A stretch of 64,000 nt of DNA, from the NCBI GenBank assembly GCA_964001305.1, contig CAXFAI010000042.1:1-64000 (forward strand). The letters are read 5' to 3'. The stretch comes from CAJXMH01 sp964001305. Its GTDB lineage: Bacteria > Bacteroidota > Bacteroidia > Flavobacteriales_E > Vicingaceae. Made by a program: the position numbers and the translations under genes. Positions 33,276 to 42,500 of this stretch are shown here, piece by piece. The first letter of the stretch is position 1; every line of letters starts with the position of its first letter. Below the pieces are notes generated by a model. It was not told the origin of the DNA and ran no database searches. It saw nothing but the letters and a program-made list of their open reading frames with translations.

Positions 33276-34401
33276 CTGTGAATAACTTCTTGTTTGCATT
33301 CAACGCTTCATTATTTACAATATTACGATTTGCAAACTCAAAACACTCAGCCACCCAAGTCTTGTATTGATCTGTATCCATCGCTATAGCTTGTTTTAGT
33401 TTTTCCACCCATTTTAAATTGTTATTCAGCTCTATATCAAAACCGACTTTGCTTTCTTCTAAATTTCTCCAAGGTGTGTTTTTACTTAAAATAACAGGAA
33501 CCCCCATGTTGATTGATTCGGCAATTGCATGTCCAAAGTTTTCATGCAATGTAGGCAGAACAAAAAAATGATAATTGATTAGTGTTGAATTGATTTCTGT
33601 GGGCTTCAAGATACCTTTATACTTAATTCTTTTATCCAAACCAATAATTGCCTTTGCTCTTCTCCAATAATTCTCATCTTCTATTGGGCCAAATATATCT
33701 AAAGTCAATTTTGTCTGTTCTGTAAATTTGTTGAATAAGTCCAAAATGAATAATAGATTTTTTTTCTCAGAAACACGAGAAATAAAAACCAATTTAAGCT
33801 CTCCCTCTTCTTTATGCATTTTCTCTAAATTCCTTTTAATAGGCTTAGAGCTAAGATTCTGCGCAACTTTTATTTTTGATTTTTCACCAATAGCATCTCT
33901 AATTTCTGATTCTTCTAAATTAGTAGAAGCGTGCCAAACAAAGTCAGATGAAAATAAAAACTGTTTAGCAAATAGCAGATATAGCTTCTTTTTAGAAGCT
34001 TTGAGTTTTAAAGCTCCCTTTCCAAGCATACCTCTTGGTGCTATAATCGTCTTAACTCTGTACTTTTTATAAAACCAAAGTGGCTTAATCGTATAATTAA
34101 GAGAGAAAAGGTTATTAAAATAAAGTACTTGAGGCTTCACTTCATCAAAAAGAGAATTATAGCCTTTCTTACTTAAAGGATGGCTAGAAAATTTAACTTT
34201 GAAATGCTCCTTTTCAATCCATTGATCTGTTATTACGTCTTGTACTTCACCGTCCAGATCCCGATTAGAGCAAAATACATAGAACTCTATATGTTTGCTT
34301 AAGTTTTCCGCTATATGATAAATCGATTTAATCGGCCCCCCGGCTTTATATGCAGGATAGAACCAATCAATAAAAACCAAAACTTTTTTCTTATTCTTCA
34401 A
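33268..34401 (-). CDS. Family 4 glycosyltransferase
   Basis: A GT-B fold retaining glycosyltransferase. The N-terminus KKVLVFIDWFYPAYKAGGP is typical of an exopolysaccharide GT4 group, and the C-terminal domain has LVFISRVSEKKNLLFIL and HENFGHAIAESINMGVPVI, the E-x7-E region that binds the NDP-sugar. The start is uncertain: TTG 34401 gives 377 residues and the usual N-terminus, while the first ATG (34434) adds eleven residues and overlaps the preceding gene by 44 bases. Donor and acceptor sugars are unknown. Confidence 0.88.
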   Translation of the reverse strand: MKNKKKVLVFIDWFYPAYKAGGPIKSIYHIAENLSKHIEFYVFCSNRDLDGEVQDVITDQWIEKEHFKVKFSSHPLSKKGYNSLFDEVKPQVLYFNNLFSLNYTIKPLWFYKKYRVKTIIAPRGMLGKGALKLKASKKKLYLLFAKQFLFSSDFVWHASTNLEESEIRDAIGEKSKIKVAQNLSSKPIKRNLEKMHKEEGELKLVFISRVSEKKNLLFILDLFNKFTEQTKLTLDIFGPIEDENYWRRAKAIIGLDKRIKYKGILKPTEINSTLINYHFFVLPTLHENFGHAIAESINMGVPVILSKNTPWRNLEESKVGFDIELNNNLKWVEKLKQAIAMDTDQYKTWVAECFEFANRNIVNNEALNANKKLFTDE

Positions 34402-35368
34402 GACCCCGATATAGGTTAATGTACTTATTGGCAATCAATTCAGGATTAAATCTTTCAATATTTTCTTTTCCCTTTTTAATTAATTCTTCTCTCAGCTGAA
34501 TATCCTCATTTAGATGACAAATTCCATTTCGAATGGACTCAACAGAATATGGATCTACAAAGTAAGCACCACCTCCTGCAACTTCTGGCATGGAAGAAAT
34601 GTTTGATGTAATAACAACTCTTCCAATAGCTTGAGCCTCAAGTATTGGCAAACCGAACCCCTCGTATGTTGAAACAAAAGCAACCAAATCTGTATAATCG
34701 TAAGCGTTTAAAAGTTCTTCTTTTGATACATTGACCTTATTTATGTAACCAATTTGATTTAAAGCAAGCACCTCAATTTGTTCATGATTAAGTTCACCTA
34801 TAATGGTTAGCTCTGTGTTGATCCCCTTTAAAGCTTTTGCCAATCTGTTTAAATTCTTATTATTTTTTGTTCCAATCTGCAATACTCTTAATTTTTTCGA
34901 CCAAGTAATTTTTGGGTTATAATCAGCATCAATAGTAAGCGGATTTTGAATCACATATATATCTGTTTTATAGTCATTCAGGCTTAACAATTCTTGTTTT
35001 GTAAATTCTGAAATGGTGGTAACTGCTGACGCATTTTTAATAGGAATATCAAACCACAATCTCTTAAATATCCATCGTTTAATTCCCTTCTTCCTTCGAA
35101 GTGCCTCAATGTCATGTATAGTTAGAATAGCTTGTTTAAATGGATACCATAATAGATAATGATCATGTCCGGAAATATGAACATTACTTTTTTTTAGTCT
35201 GAGTATGTATAAAATGTTTTTTAATCTAAAAAACAGGCCTTGACTTGGATATGGCAATTTAATAATTGGAATATTTAGAAAAGGGGAAAGCGTACGAAAT
35301 ACATTTTCAATACTAAAAAACTGATGACCCACAGCCCTCATTATCAAGCTATAATTATTCTTCTTCAT
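34391..35368 (-). CDS. Family 4 glycosyltransferase
   Basis: A GT-B enzyme of 325 residues. The N-terminal part contains HISGHDHYLLW and LTIHDIEALR, and the C-terminal domain has LRVLQIGTKNNKNLNRLAKAL and STYEGFGLPILEAQAIGRVVI, the donor-binding E-x7-E motif. This N-terminal type is common in Bacteroidota polysaccharide loci. It overlaps the polymerase gene by 14 bases; ATG ten codons further (35341) would remove the overlap and is a fair alternative start. Confidence 0.9.
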   Translation of the reverse strand: MKKNNYSLIMRAVGHQFFSIENVFRTLSPFLNIPIIKLPYPSQGLFFRLKNILYILRLKKSNVHISGHDHYLLWYPFKQAILTIHDIEALRRKKGIKRWIFKRLWFDIPIKNASAVTTISEFTKQELLSLNDYKTDIYVIQNPLTIDADYNPKITWSKKLRVLQIGTKNNKNLNRLAKALKGINTELTIIGELNHEQIEVLALNQIGYINKVNVSKEELLNAYDYTDLVAFVSTYEGFGLPILEAQAIGRVVITSNISSMPEVAGGGAYFVDPYSVESIRNGICHLNEDIQLREELIKKGKENIERFNPELIANKYINLYRGLEE

Positions 35369-36746
35369 TGTGAGCGACTATTGCTATTCTTAGCACGTTT
35401 GTAAGAAAGTATTTGATAAGCCAAAAAAAGATTATAGACTTAACAAAGTGATTTAAAATTTTAATCAAGTCAATTTCAGCCTTAACTGGTTGAAAGAAGA
35501 ATAAAATCAACCATAAATAGATAACCTCTGAGCCTTCGCCTAATTTTGTTGTAAAGTATTTAATTAATAAGGCAACTAATAAACCATAAAGTAGCATGGC
35601 AAATTGACCTCCGATTCTACCATAATTGGCATAAAATTCAGCTACAATTGACAATTCCATTGAAGTTTTATCATTTAAATATAGACCTGTGATTTTTTTA
35701 AAATTATCTAATCCATGGGAAGCCCCCAATTTATCTGGGAAAAGGAAACGTGGTAAAATGCTAGCTTCAATTGATTCTCTTATTGTTCTTCCATTTTCAA
35801 AAGGAGTATTCTTTGGCACATTTTCAAGGGTTTTACTAATTATCCAACCTTGGTTCATTCTAACATTCAATTCAGCTTGTTCTTTTAGTTCAACTTCATC
35901 ATTATTCAAATAAAAATAATTGTTTTGCTCAGCCTTAAATTCTTCTTTTATCAAATCCCAAAAAATAATTAAAGCATTTTCCTTCTTCTCAGTCTTCCAA
36001 ATTATATCTCTTAAATCATTCTTTACCAATTGAATCACATAAACGATACCTACTCCTAGAATAACTAAAAATACTTTCTGAATAAATTTTTGAGTTGGCG
36101 GTATTGCAAAAAACAATAAAAAACTTCCAACTAATAGCAACTTATGAAAAGAGCCTTTATTGATTGCTAAAATAAAAACAACACCCAATGTTATTAACAA
36201 AATTAAATACTTACGATCACGGTATAAATATAAAGTATACCCTACCCCAATATATAATAATATCTCTCCTAAGAAAAGAATAAAAGTGAGTCCTCCCTGT
36301 GTGAATCGACTAAGAAATGCCGAAGACAAGCCTAAGATTATTAGCGTTAATGCTGTTTTTTTTAGCTCGTGAGAATTTTTCAATATGGTGCTTTCCAAAT
36401 GACTAATTTTCATATTGCTTCTAAATAAATTTAGACCGATAAAAAACAATAATACTGCCGGCACAACATAATTCATGTAGGTTGTTTCATCAACATACAT
36501 GTAATACTTGTAATGCTGTTTACCTAAATTGTAAGAAATTTTAGCACCAACTATCCACTGAAAAGATGCCAACAAGAGCACAAACTCTTTAATTGGCACT
36601 TCTTTTCCTAGTTTATTAATAAATTGGAGAAAAATATAAAGTGTAAAAGATAAACCTATTGATGTAACAAATAGGTAGTCATAAATTAGAATACTATATA
36701 GAAAAAATAGAAAAGTTAAGAGAAGAGTAATCGATCTATTGATCAT
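35355..36746 (-). CDS. Candidate O-antigen/capsule polymerase (Wzy)
   Basis: An integral membrane protein of 463 residues with about ten or more hydrophobic segments (for example LLLTFLFFLYSILIYDYLF, LILLITLGVVFILAI, KVFLVILGVGIVYVIQLV) and a large hydrophilic loop at about 235-370. That layout fits Wzy polymerases, which join repeat units at the periplasmic face. No sequence motif proves it; the call rests on topology and on being the only such protein in a locus that also has a Wzx-like flippase. Confidence 0.75.
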   Translation of the reverse strand: MINRSITLLLTFLFFLYSILIYDYLFVTSIGLSFTLYIFLQFINKLGKEVPIKEFVLLLASFQWIVGAKISYNLGKQHYKYYMYVDETTYMNYVVPAVLLFFIGLNLFRSNMKISHLESTILKNSHELKKTALTLIILGLSSAFLSRFTQGGLTFILFLGEILLYIGVGYTLYLYRDRKYLILLITLGVVFILAINKGSFHKLLLVGSFLLFFAIPPTQKFIQKVFLVILGVGIVYVIQLVKNDLRDIIWKTEKKENALIIFWDLIKEEFKAEQNNYFYLNNDEVELKEQAELNVRMNQGWIISKTLENVPKNTPFENGRTIRESIEASILPRFLFPDKLGASHGLDNFKKITGLYLNDKTSMELSIVAEFYANYGRIGGQFAMLLYGLLVALLIKYFTTKLGEGSEVIYLWLILFFFQPVKAEIDLIKILNHFVKSIIFFWLIKYFLTNVLRIAIVAHNEEE

Positions 36747-36758
36747 AACAACATTTAA

Positions 36759-37910
36759 CTATGACAAAACTGCATTTAAGGCAATATCAAAATGTTGCTC
36801 AAATTGATAATTTTCCTCAAAACTTTGATGTGCTGAAATTGTCAAATTTGAATAATTTTTTTCAATACACTCTAATTGTTGAATTATCGATGAAGTACTC
36901 AAGTCTGTAAAAAAAGCTGCAGCTAATTTTGAAAGGTATTTTCTATGATGGTCATTATCAAAAACTAAAATAGGCATACCATTGGCCAAAAATTCATAAA
37001 TTTTATTTGAAGCTGTACCAACAGTTGCAGTCCTCATATCTTGAGGTTTATACATAGCCCAACCCACGTGATATTTAGCTAGAAACTGAGGCATTTGAAC
37101 ATAAGGCACTCTTTTTTCAAAAAATATCTGATTTTCTACCCCCTTAGATTTAGCAAAGTGAAGAAGTTCTTTTTGGTATTTTTCATTTGTTTCACCAACA
37201 ATCGTTAAGGTAATTAACTTATTATTAATCTTTTGCTTCATCGTATTTAAAAGCTCCTCGAAACCATTCTTAATAGAAGGGCTTCCCGGATAAATTAATC
37301 GAAGTTCTGATTGATTATCCCAATTGGTTAGTCTCTCTTGGTCAGTTTTAATAATTCTTTTTGAAGGATAATTGGGAACAAAAAAGAATTGTCCTTTAAA
37401 ATTCTTCATTGGAAACATTTTGACTCTTTCCATCGACGGTATGGTAAAAAAGTCAATCTTATTAAAAAACTTCTGAATAGCCATAAAACCAAACCATAGA
37501 ATACTGTATTTCGGGTATTGTTCCAAAGGATAAATGTCGTGATTATGATACCACAATTTATGTTTCTTACTTTTAAAAAGTAAAGCAATCAAATAAAGTA
37601 AAAAGGGTACATTATCATAGATTAAAACAATATTTGGCTTTTCGGTCTTAATATTATTTCTAATGCGTTTTATGTATGCTAGGTATCGCTTCAATTTAAC
37701 TATTCTAGATCGTTTTACGAACTGAAATCGATCGTGCTCGCCATCTATAAAATCATACTCCACATTAGACTTGTAGTTCCAATTAGTAGGTAATGTATCT
37801 GTTGTAATAATCTTAACATGGTCTACTTTTTCTGCGATGCTGTTTATCGCATTTAAAGCTGGGGGATATCCCTCAGGATGTGTAAAATGTAAAACCAATA
37901 CCTTTTTCAT
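36759..37910 (-). CDS. Family 4 glycosyltransferase
   Basis: A GT-B enzyme of 383 residues. The N-terminus KKVLVLHFTHPEGYPPALNAI is followed by LWYHNHDIYPLEQYP, and the C-terminal half carries LRLIYPGSPSIKNGFEELL and TASNKIYEFLANGMPILVFD. ATG 37910 gives the natural N-terminus; an ATG nine codons earlier overlaps the upstream gene. It lies between the polymerase and a CgeB-like gene in the left-hand leftward operon. Confidence 0.88.
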   Translation of the reverse strand: MKKVLVLHFTHPEGYPPALNAINSIAEKVDHVKIITTDTLPTNWNYKSNVEYDFIDGEHDRFQFVKRSRIVKLKRYLAYIKRIRNNIKTEKPNIVLIYDNVPFLLYLIALLFKSKKHKLWYHNHDIYPLEQYPKYSILWFGFMAIQKFFNKIDFFTIPSMERVKMFPMKNFKGQFFFVPNYPSKRIIKTDQERLTNWDNQSELRLIYPGSPSIKNGFEELLNTMKQKINNKLITLTIVGETNEKYQKELLHFAKSKGVENQIFFEKRVPYVQMPQFLAKYHVGWAMYKPQDMRTATVGTASNKIYEFLANGMPILVFDNDHHRKYLSKLAAAFFTDLSTSSIIQQLECIEKNYSNLTISAHQSFEENYQFEQHFDIALNAVLS

Positions 37911-37923
37911 ATCTAATCTATTG

Positions 37924-38964
37924 CTATTTTGTTCCAAAGACCACTTCTAATAGTTGTTGATATCTATTTAAATAAGTATGATCTTTCAAAACTCTTTTCC
38001 TTCCAGCTTCAATTATTGCTTGCCTTTCAATTTTGTTTTTATCATCTATATAGTAGGTTAATTTCTCAACCAATTCATTAAAAGTTGAATAGCAAACAAT
38101 CTCCTTATCAATTTCGAAAAGAGCACTAGTACAGGGTTTTAAGTTTGTTATTTGAAATCCGCCACAAGGGGCTACTTCAAACGTTCTTTTATTTAATCCA
38201 TTAACTTCAGTGGGATGTAGATTATTTAACACCACCTTTGCTGCTCGAAAAGCTTTAGCCTTTTCTTTATTATAAACTACTTTTCGCATCACAATGCTGT
38301 CTAGCTCAGGAGCATTCAACCAAATTGGTGGAAGGTCTCCCCAAAGCTTTATCTGGAATTGCTCTTTTAATTGGCTTAATAGCGCCGCCCTACTAGGGTA
38401 TAAGTTACCTGCATTTGTAATTTCACAAGCATAAAAATCTTCTTCTCCATCTTGAAACTCTTCAATTTTGTGCTTATCAGGATTACAACATTGCGGTAAA
38501 TAATGTGCATTTAAATTTAATTCATTCTTTACTTGCTGAATCAAATAAAGATCTTTAAAAAACAGAAAGTCATAATCTGCATAGAAAAACATTGATTTCT
38601 TCAGATTAACTAATGCATCAGGAAACCAAATACAAACAGGGCTTTTGGTGATTTTTTTTATATTCTTAACTTCTTTACGATCTAAAAAGTCATGCAAACT
38701 AATAACAAGGTCAATGTTTTCACCGAGCAGTTCAGTGTAAATTTTTTTTGACGCTCTATGTTTTACTTTTGGATGCTTTGCTAAAACTTCTTTGTAAAAT
38801 GTAATTCCTACATTTCTCATTCGTTTTGAAATTAATCTACCATTGTAAAAATTAATCTCAGGGTCAATTTGAATGACCTTGTCGCCATTTGATTCTATGG
38901 CCTCTGTCAAATGTTGACCAGTTCCTTCTGTATAAAATTTACCAATTAAAGCTACATTCATCAA
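37924..38964 (-). CDS. CgeB-like glycosyltransferase family protein
   Basis: A 346-residue protein of the CgeB/spore-maturation type glycosyltransferase group. It starts MNVALIGKFYTEGTGQHL and has CIWFPDALVNLKKSMFFYADYDFLFFKD, the divergent N-domain of this family, then LNNLHPTEVNGLNKRTFEVAPCGGFQIT, the C-terminal donor-binding region. It is the first gene of the left-hand leftward operon, 262 bases from the divergent rfbF. Confidence 0.85.
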   Translation of the reverse strand: MMNVALIGKFYTEGTGQHLTEAIESNGDKVIQIDPEINFYNGRLISKRMRNVGITFYKEVLAKHPKVKHRASKKIYTELLGENIDLVISLHDFLDRKEVKNIKKITKSPVCIWFPDALVNLKKSMFFYADYDFLFFKDLYLIQQVKNELNLNAHYLPQCCNPDKHKIEEFQDGEEDFYACEITNAGNLYPSRAALLSQLKEQFQIKLWGDLPPIWLNAPELDSIVMRKVVYNKEKAKAFRAAKVVLNNLHPTEVNGLNKRTFEVAPCGGFQITNLKPCTSALFEIDKEIVCYSTFNELVEKLTYYIDDKNKIERQAIIEAGRKRVLKDHTYLNRYQQLLEVVFGTK

Positions 38965-39226
38965 AAAGTAAGTTGTGAAGTAATTAGATGTAAAGTTTCA
39001 AAATTCATGATTTAAAATTTAACAAGCTTCTTGAAACAACTTATACTTGAAAATAATTAGACTATGGTTTATTTTAGCATAAATTGAAATACATTTTATA
39101 AATATAAAATCAGATAAAAATGTAGATTTCATAAGCCATTAGATATCGATACTTTTATTCAAAATATACATTAGTTATTAATAAGTTTACACTTGAAAAT
39201 TTTATCGATTTCAGAAAAAAAAGAAC
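38965..39226. other. Divergent promoter region inside the polysaccharide locus
   Basis: This 262-base AT-rich gap separates the left-hand leftward operon from the rightward rfbF block. TACACTTG at 39188-39195, one base off TAnnTTTG, is the best rightward promoter candidate, about 32 bases before rfbF. No ORF or repeat was seen. Confidence 0.45.
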
Positions 39227-39997
39227 ATGAAAGTATTACTACTTGCAGGAGGTTTTGGAACTAGAATAAGTGAAGAAACTAGTATCAAGCCAAAACCAAT
39301 GGTTGAAATTGGTGGCATGCCCATTTTATGGCACATCATGAAATTATATTCGCAATATGGATTTAATGAATTTGTGATTTTATTAGGTTATAAAGGTTAT
39401 GTGATTAAAGAATATTTTTCAAATTACTTCTTACATCAAAGTGATGTAACCATTGACCTCGAGTCAAACAAAATGGATATTCATAACAATAGTTCGGAAC
39501 CATGGAAGGTAACACTTTTAGAAACTGGATTAAATACCATGACAGGTGGAAGAATAAAAAGGGCAGCAAAACACATTAACAATGAGCCATTTCTATTAAC
39601 TTACGGAGATGGAGTTGCGGATGTAGATATTGCTAAAACAATCGAATTTCATAAAACGCATGGCAAGCTTATCACAATGACTTCTGTTCAACCAGCTGGT
39701 AGATTTGGTGCACTTGACATTAATGAATCAAACCAGGTATCTAATTTTATTGAGAAACCAAAGGGGGAAGGAAAGTGGATAAATGGTGGATTTTTTGTTT
39801 GTGAACCAGAGGTTTTAAATTATATTGACAATGATTCAACCGTTTTTGAAAAAGCGCCCTTAGAAAGTTTAGCGAACGAAGGTGAGCTCTACACCTATAA
39901 ACACCAAGGGTTTTGGCAATGCATGGATACCTTAAGAGATAAAAACTATTTAAATGAATTGTGGGATGCAAACAAAGCACCCTGGAAAACCTGGTAA
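39227..39997 (+). CDS. rfbF: Glucose-1-phosphate cytidylyltransferase
   Basis: Makes CDP-glucose from CTP and glucose-1-phosphate, the entry step of CDP-6-deoxyhexose synthesis. The nucleotide-binding LLAGGFGTRISEETSIKPKPM (5-25) and GGMPILWHIMKLYS are those of RfbF; the later GRFGALDI, EKPKGEGKWINGGFFV and FEKAPLESLA are also diagnostic. The length of 256 is normal. It opens the rightward CDP-sugar block, with rfbG starting six bases after its stop. Confidence 0.95.
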   Translation: MKVLLLAGGFGTRISEETSIKPKPMVEIGGMPILWHIMKLYSQYGFNEFVILLGYKGYVIKEYFSNYFLHQSDVTIDLESNKMDIHNNSSEPWKVTLLETGLNTMTGGRIKRAAKHINNEPFLLTYGDGVADVDIAKTIEFHKTHGKLITMTSVQPAGRFGALDINESNQVSNFIEKPKGEGKWINGGFFVCEPEVLNYIDNDSTVFEKAPLESLANEGELYTYKHQGFWQCMDTLRDKNYLNELWDANKAPWKTW

Positions 39998-40002
39998 TCA
40001 TT

Positions 40003-41106
40003 ATGTTCAATAATTTTTATAACAACAAGAAAGTCCTAGTAACCGGAAATACAGGCTTTAAAGGTTCGTGGTTAAGTCTATGGCTAAAACAAATGGGAGC
40101 GGATGTTTATGGAATTTCTGATATTATTCCTACTCAACCTTCTCTATTTGAAATTTCTGACTTGGAAAATTCAAGTGAGCATACGTTTGAAGACATTCGA
40201 AACTTAGAATCTTTAACTCAACTTATTCAAGATATTTCTCCAGATATTATTTTTCACTTAGCTGCCCAGCCAATTGTTAAGTTATCTTATGACAATCCAA
40301 TTGATACTTTTTCAACCAATGTAATGGGTACTGCCCATATGTTAGAAGCCGCTAGAAAACTAAAAAATGAATGTTTATTCATCTCCATTACCAGTGATAA
40401 ATGTTATGATAATGTAGAATGGGAATGGGGCTATAGAGAACACGATGCACTAGGCGGAAAAGACCCATATAGCGCTTCTAAAGCAGGTGCAGAAATAGCG
40501 ATAAAAACCTATTTTGAATCATTCTTTAGTAAAAAAGACTCTCACATCAAGCTATGTTCTGTAAGAGCAGGCAATGTAATAGGTGGTGGTGACTGGGCTG
40601 CTAATCGATTAATACCTGATATTTACAGAGCATGGTCTGATAATCAGGATGTTCATATAAGGAGTCCTTACGCTACAAGGCCATGGCAGCATGTTTTGGA
40701 ACCATTGAGTGGGTACTTGAATTTAGCCGAACACCTTTCAAGAAATGAAGTACTAAATGGTCTAGCTTTTAATTTTGGACCAAATGCGAGCCAAAACCAC
40801 TCTGTACTTGATGTATTAAATGAATTAAAGAAATATTGGTCAAACTCGAATCAAAATGAGTTATTTACCATACAAGAAAATTCAGATTTCCATGAAGCAG
40901 GACTACTTAAGTTAAATTGTGATCGAGCTCTTCACTACCTGAAATGGAATCCTACTTTAGAGTTTGAGACTACTTTATCGATGACGGCTAAATGGTACGA
41001 TAAGTATTACAATGGAAACAAAGCTGAAATGCTGGAATACACAGTTAATCAAATTCATGAATACACGGCATTAGCTCAAGAAAAAAAGATTGCATGGACC
41101 GAGTAG
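40003..41106 (+). CDS. rfbG: CDP-glucose 4,6-dehydratase
   Basis: NAD-dependent extended SDR that converts CDP-glucose to CDP-4-keto-6-deoxyglucose. It has the Rossmann motif TGNTGFKGSWL near 14-24, the catalytic Tyr-Lys pair in DPYSASKAGAE, ITSDKCYDNVEW, and RPWQHVLEPLSGY typical of RfbG. ATG 40003 (367 residues) is preferred; an in-frame ATG 42 bases upstream would overlap rfbF. The next steps seem to be run by the two genes downstream. Confidence 0.95.
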   Translation: MFNNFYNNKKVLVTGNTGFKGSWLSLWLKQMGADVYGISDIIPTQPSLFEISDLENSSEHTFEDIRNLESLTQLIQDISPDIIFHLAAQPIVKLSYDNPIDTFSTNVMGTAHMLEAARKLKNECLFISITSDKCYDNVEWEWGYREHDALGGKDPYSASKAGAEIAIKTYFESFFSKKDSHIKLCSVRAGNVIGGGDWAANRLIPDIYRAWSDNQDVHIRSPYATRPWQHVLEPLSGYLNLAEHLSRNEVLNGLAFNFGPNASQNHSVLDVLNELKKYWSNSNQNELFTIQENSDFHEAGLLKLNCDRALHYLKWNPTLEFETTLSMTAKWYDKYYNGNKAEMLEYTVNQIHEYTALAQEKKIAWTE

Positions 41107-41111
41107 AACAG

Positions 41112-41546
41112 ATGCAAGGAATAACAATAAAGCCATTACGAATAATTGAAGGAGCTGATGGAAATGTTATGCATGCTTTAAAAGAGTCTGAAAACAGTTT
41201 TACAAAATTTGGTGAAGCCTATTTTTCAACGGTCAATCAAAACGCCATAAAAGGTTGGAAAAAACATACCCAAATGCATTCAAACTTAATTGTTCCTGTT
41301 GGAGAAGTGCAATTTGTTTTTTACGATGACCGTAAAAATAGCGAGACATATGGCTGCTATTATGCGATTAACCTATCTCCTGCCGAAAACTACCAACGAT
41401 TAACCATTGAGCCCGGTTTGTGGATGGCATTTAAAGGGATAGGAAAAGAATTAAATATGGTTATGAATTTAGCGAGTATTTCACATGACCCCAATGAGGC
41501 TATTAATGATCTACTTGCAGATTCTAAAGTTAAATATCCATTGTAA
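41112..41546 (+). CDS. RmlC-like NDP-4-keto-sugar epimerase (cupin)
   Basis: A 144-residue cupin of the dTDP-4-dehydrorhamnose 3,5-epimerase-like family. ITIKPLRIIEGADGNVMH, FGEAYFSTVNQNAIKGWKKH and VQFVFYDDR match this short variant, which often sits beside CDP-glucose dehydratases. It probably epimerises C3 and/or C5 of CDP-4-keto-6-deoxyglucose, but the exact carbon is not readable. The ATG at 41112 agrees with the family's start; an ATG six codons upstream overlaps rfbG. Confidence 0.8.
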   Translation: MQGITIKPLRIIEGADGNVMHALKESENSFTKFGEAYFSTVNQNAIKGWKKHTQMHSNLIVPVGEVQFVFYDDRKNSETYGCYYAINLSPAENYQRLTIEPGLWMAFKGIGKELNMVMNLASISHDPNEAINDLLADSKVKYPL

Positions 41547-41549
41547 ACA

Positions 41550-42500
41550 ATGGAGAAAAAAAACATAGTTATAACGGGTGGACTTGGCTATGTTGGCGGA
41601 AGATTGTCAAAATATTTTGCCGACTTAGGTCATCATGTTTATGCTTTAAGCAGAAGCAAGAAGGTAGATTACCCGAATATTACTGTTCTTAGGAATAAAG
41701 ACGTATTAGATTTTAAGTCTTTAGACAATACTAAAGTTCACGTCCTTATTCATTTAGCTGCTACAAACGAGATAACTTGCACCAATGAGCCCCAAAAAAG
41801 TAACGAGGTAAACATCAATGGAACTTTAGATTGGCTTGAATGGTCTTCTAAGAATCAAGTAAGACAGTTTATTTACTTTTCTACAGTACATGTATACGCA
41901 AGACCTTTGATTGGTTCATTTTCTGAAAATTCAATTTGTAGACCAAATCATCCCTACTCTATTTCTCATAAATCTGCAGAAGACTATGTACTTTGGTATA
42001 AGAGTGACTTTGGATTAAACACAACTATTGTAAGACTTTCCAATTCATTTGGCTACCCTGCTTTTCCTACTGCAGATAGATGGACGCTATTTGTAAATGA
42101 TGTATGTAATCAGATTATTGAAAAAAAGGAATTTGAAATCAAATCTAATGTTTTACAACATAGAGATTTCATCTCACTAACCGAAGTTTGCGAAGGAATA
42201 AGAACAATCATTGAAAAATCAGAAGCTCTTCCTCATGACTTAAGCTTTGAGGGCTCTATTTATAATTTAAGTAAAGGATATTCTATCTCCTTATTTGACT
42301 TGGCTAAACTAATTAAGCGTGTAGCAGAAGATTACTTCAATGAAAATATTAACATGATTTATCATGATGAAAAAACAGAAGAGACAGAAGCGATTAATAT
42401 TTCAAATCAAAAGCTAAAGCTATTGGGTTGGCAAACAAAGCAAGATTACAATCAGGAAGAAATAAAACTCACCTTAGAATATTTTAATCAAAATGCCTAA
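41550..42500 (+). CDS. SDR-family NDP-sugar reductase/epimerase with YxxxH active site
   Basis: A 316-residue extended short-chain dehydrogenase. The Rossmann motif is TGGLGYVGG (9-17). The active-site segment reads YSISHKSAED, so Tyr136 is followed at +4 by His140 rather than the usual Lys, with Lys141 next to it. From its place after an RmlC-like epimerase it may reduce the 4-keto group to give the final CDP-6-deoxyhexose, although a 4-epimerase cannot be excluded. It starts three bases after the preceding stop and overlaps the next gene by eight. Confidence 0.82.
   Translation: MEKKNIVITGGLGYVGGRLSKYFADLGHHVYALSRSKKVDYPNITVLRNKDVLDFKSLDNTKVHVLIHLAATNEITCTNEPQKSNEVNINGTLDWLEWSSKNQVRQFIYFSTVHVYARPLIGSFSENSICRPNHPYSISHKSAEDYVLWYKSDFGLNTTIVRLSNSFGYPAFPTADRWTLFVNDVCNQIIEKKEFEIKSNVLQHRDFISLTEVCEGIRTIIEKSEALPHDLSFEGSIYNLSKGYSISLFDLAKLIKRVAEDYFNENINMIYHDEKTEETEAINISNQKLKLLGWQTKQDYNQEEIKLTLEYFNQNA

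Noticed and set aside
33728..34072. 114-residue rightward frame inside a leftward glycosyltransferase gene
   Set aside because: Antisense of the conserved GT4 gene, Ser/Phe-rich, no recognisable domain.
39961..40002. Upstream ATG for rfbG
   Set aside because: It would overlap the rfbF end by 37 bases and add residues not seen in CDP-glucose dehydratases.
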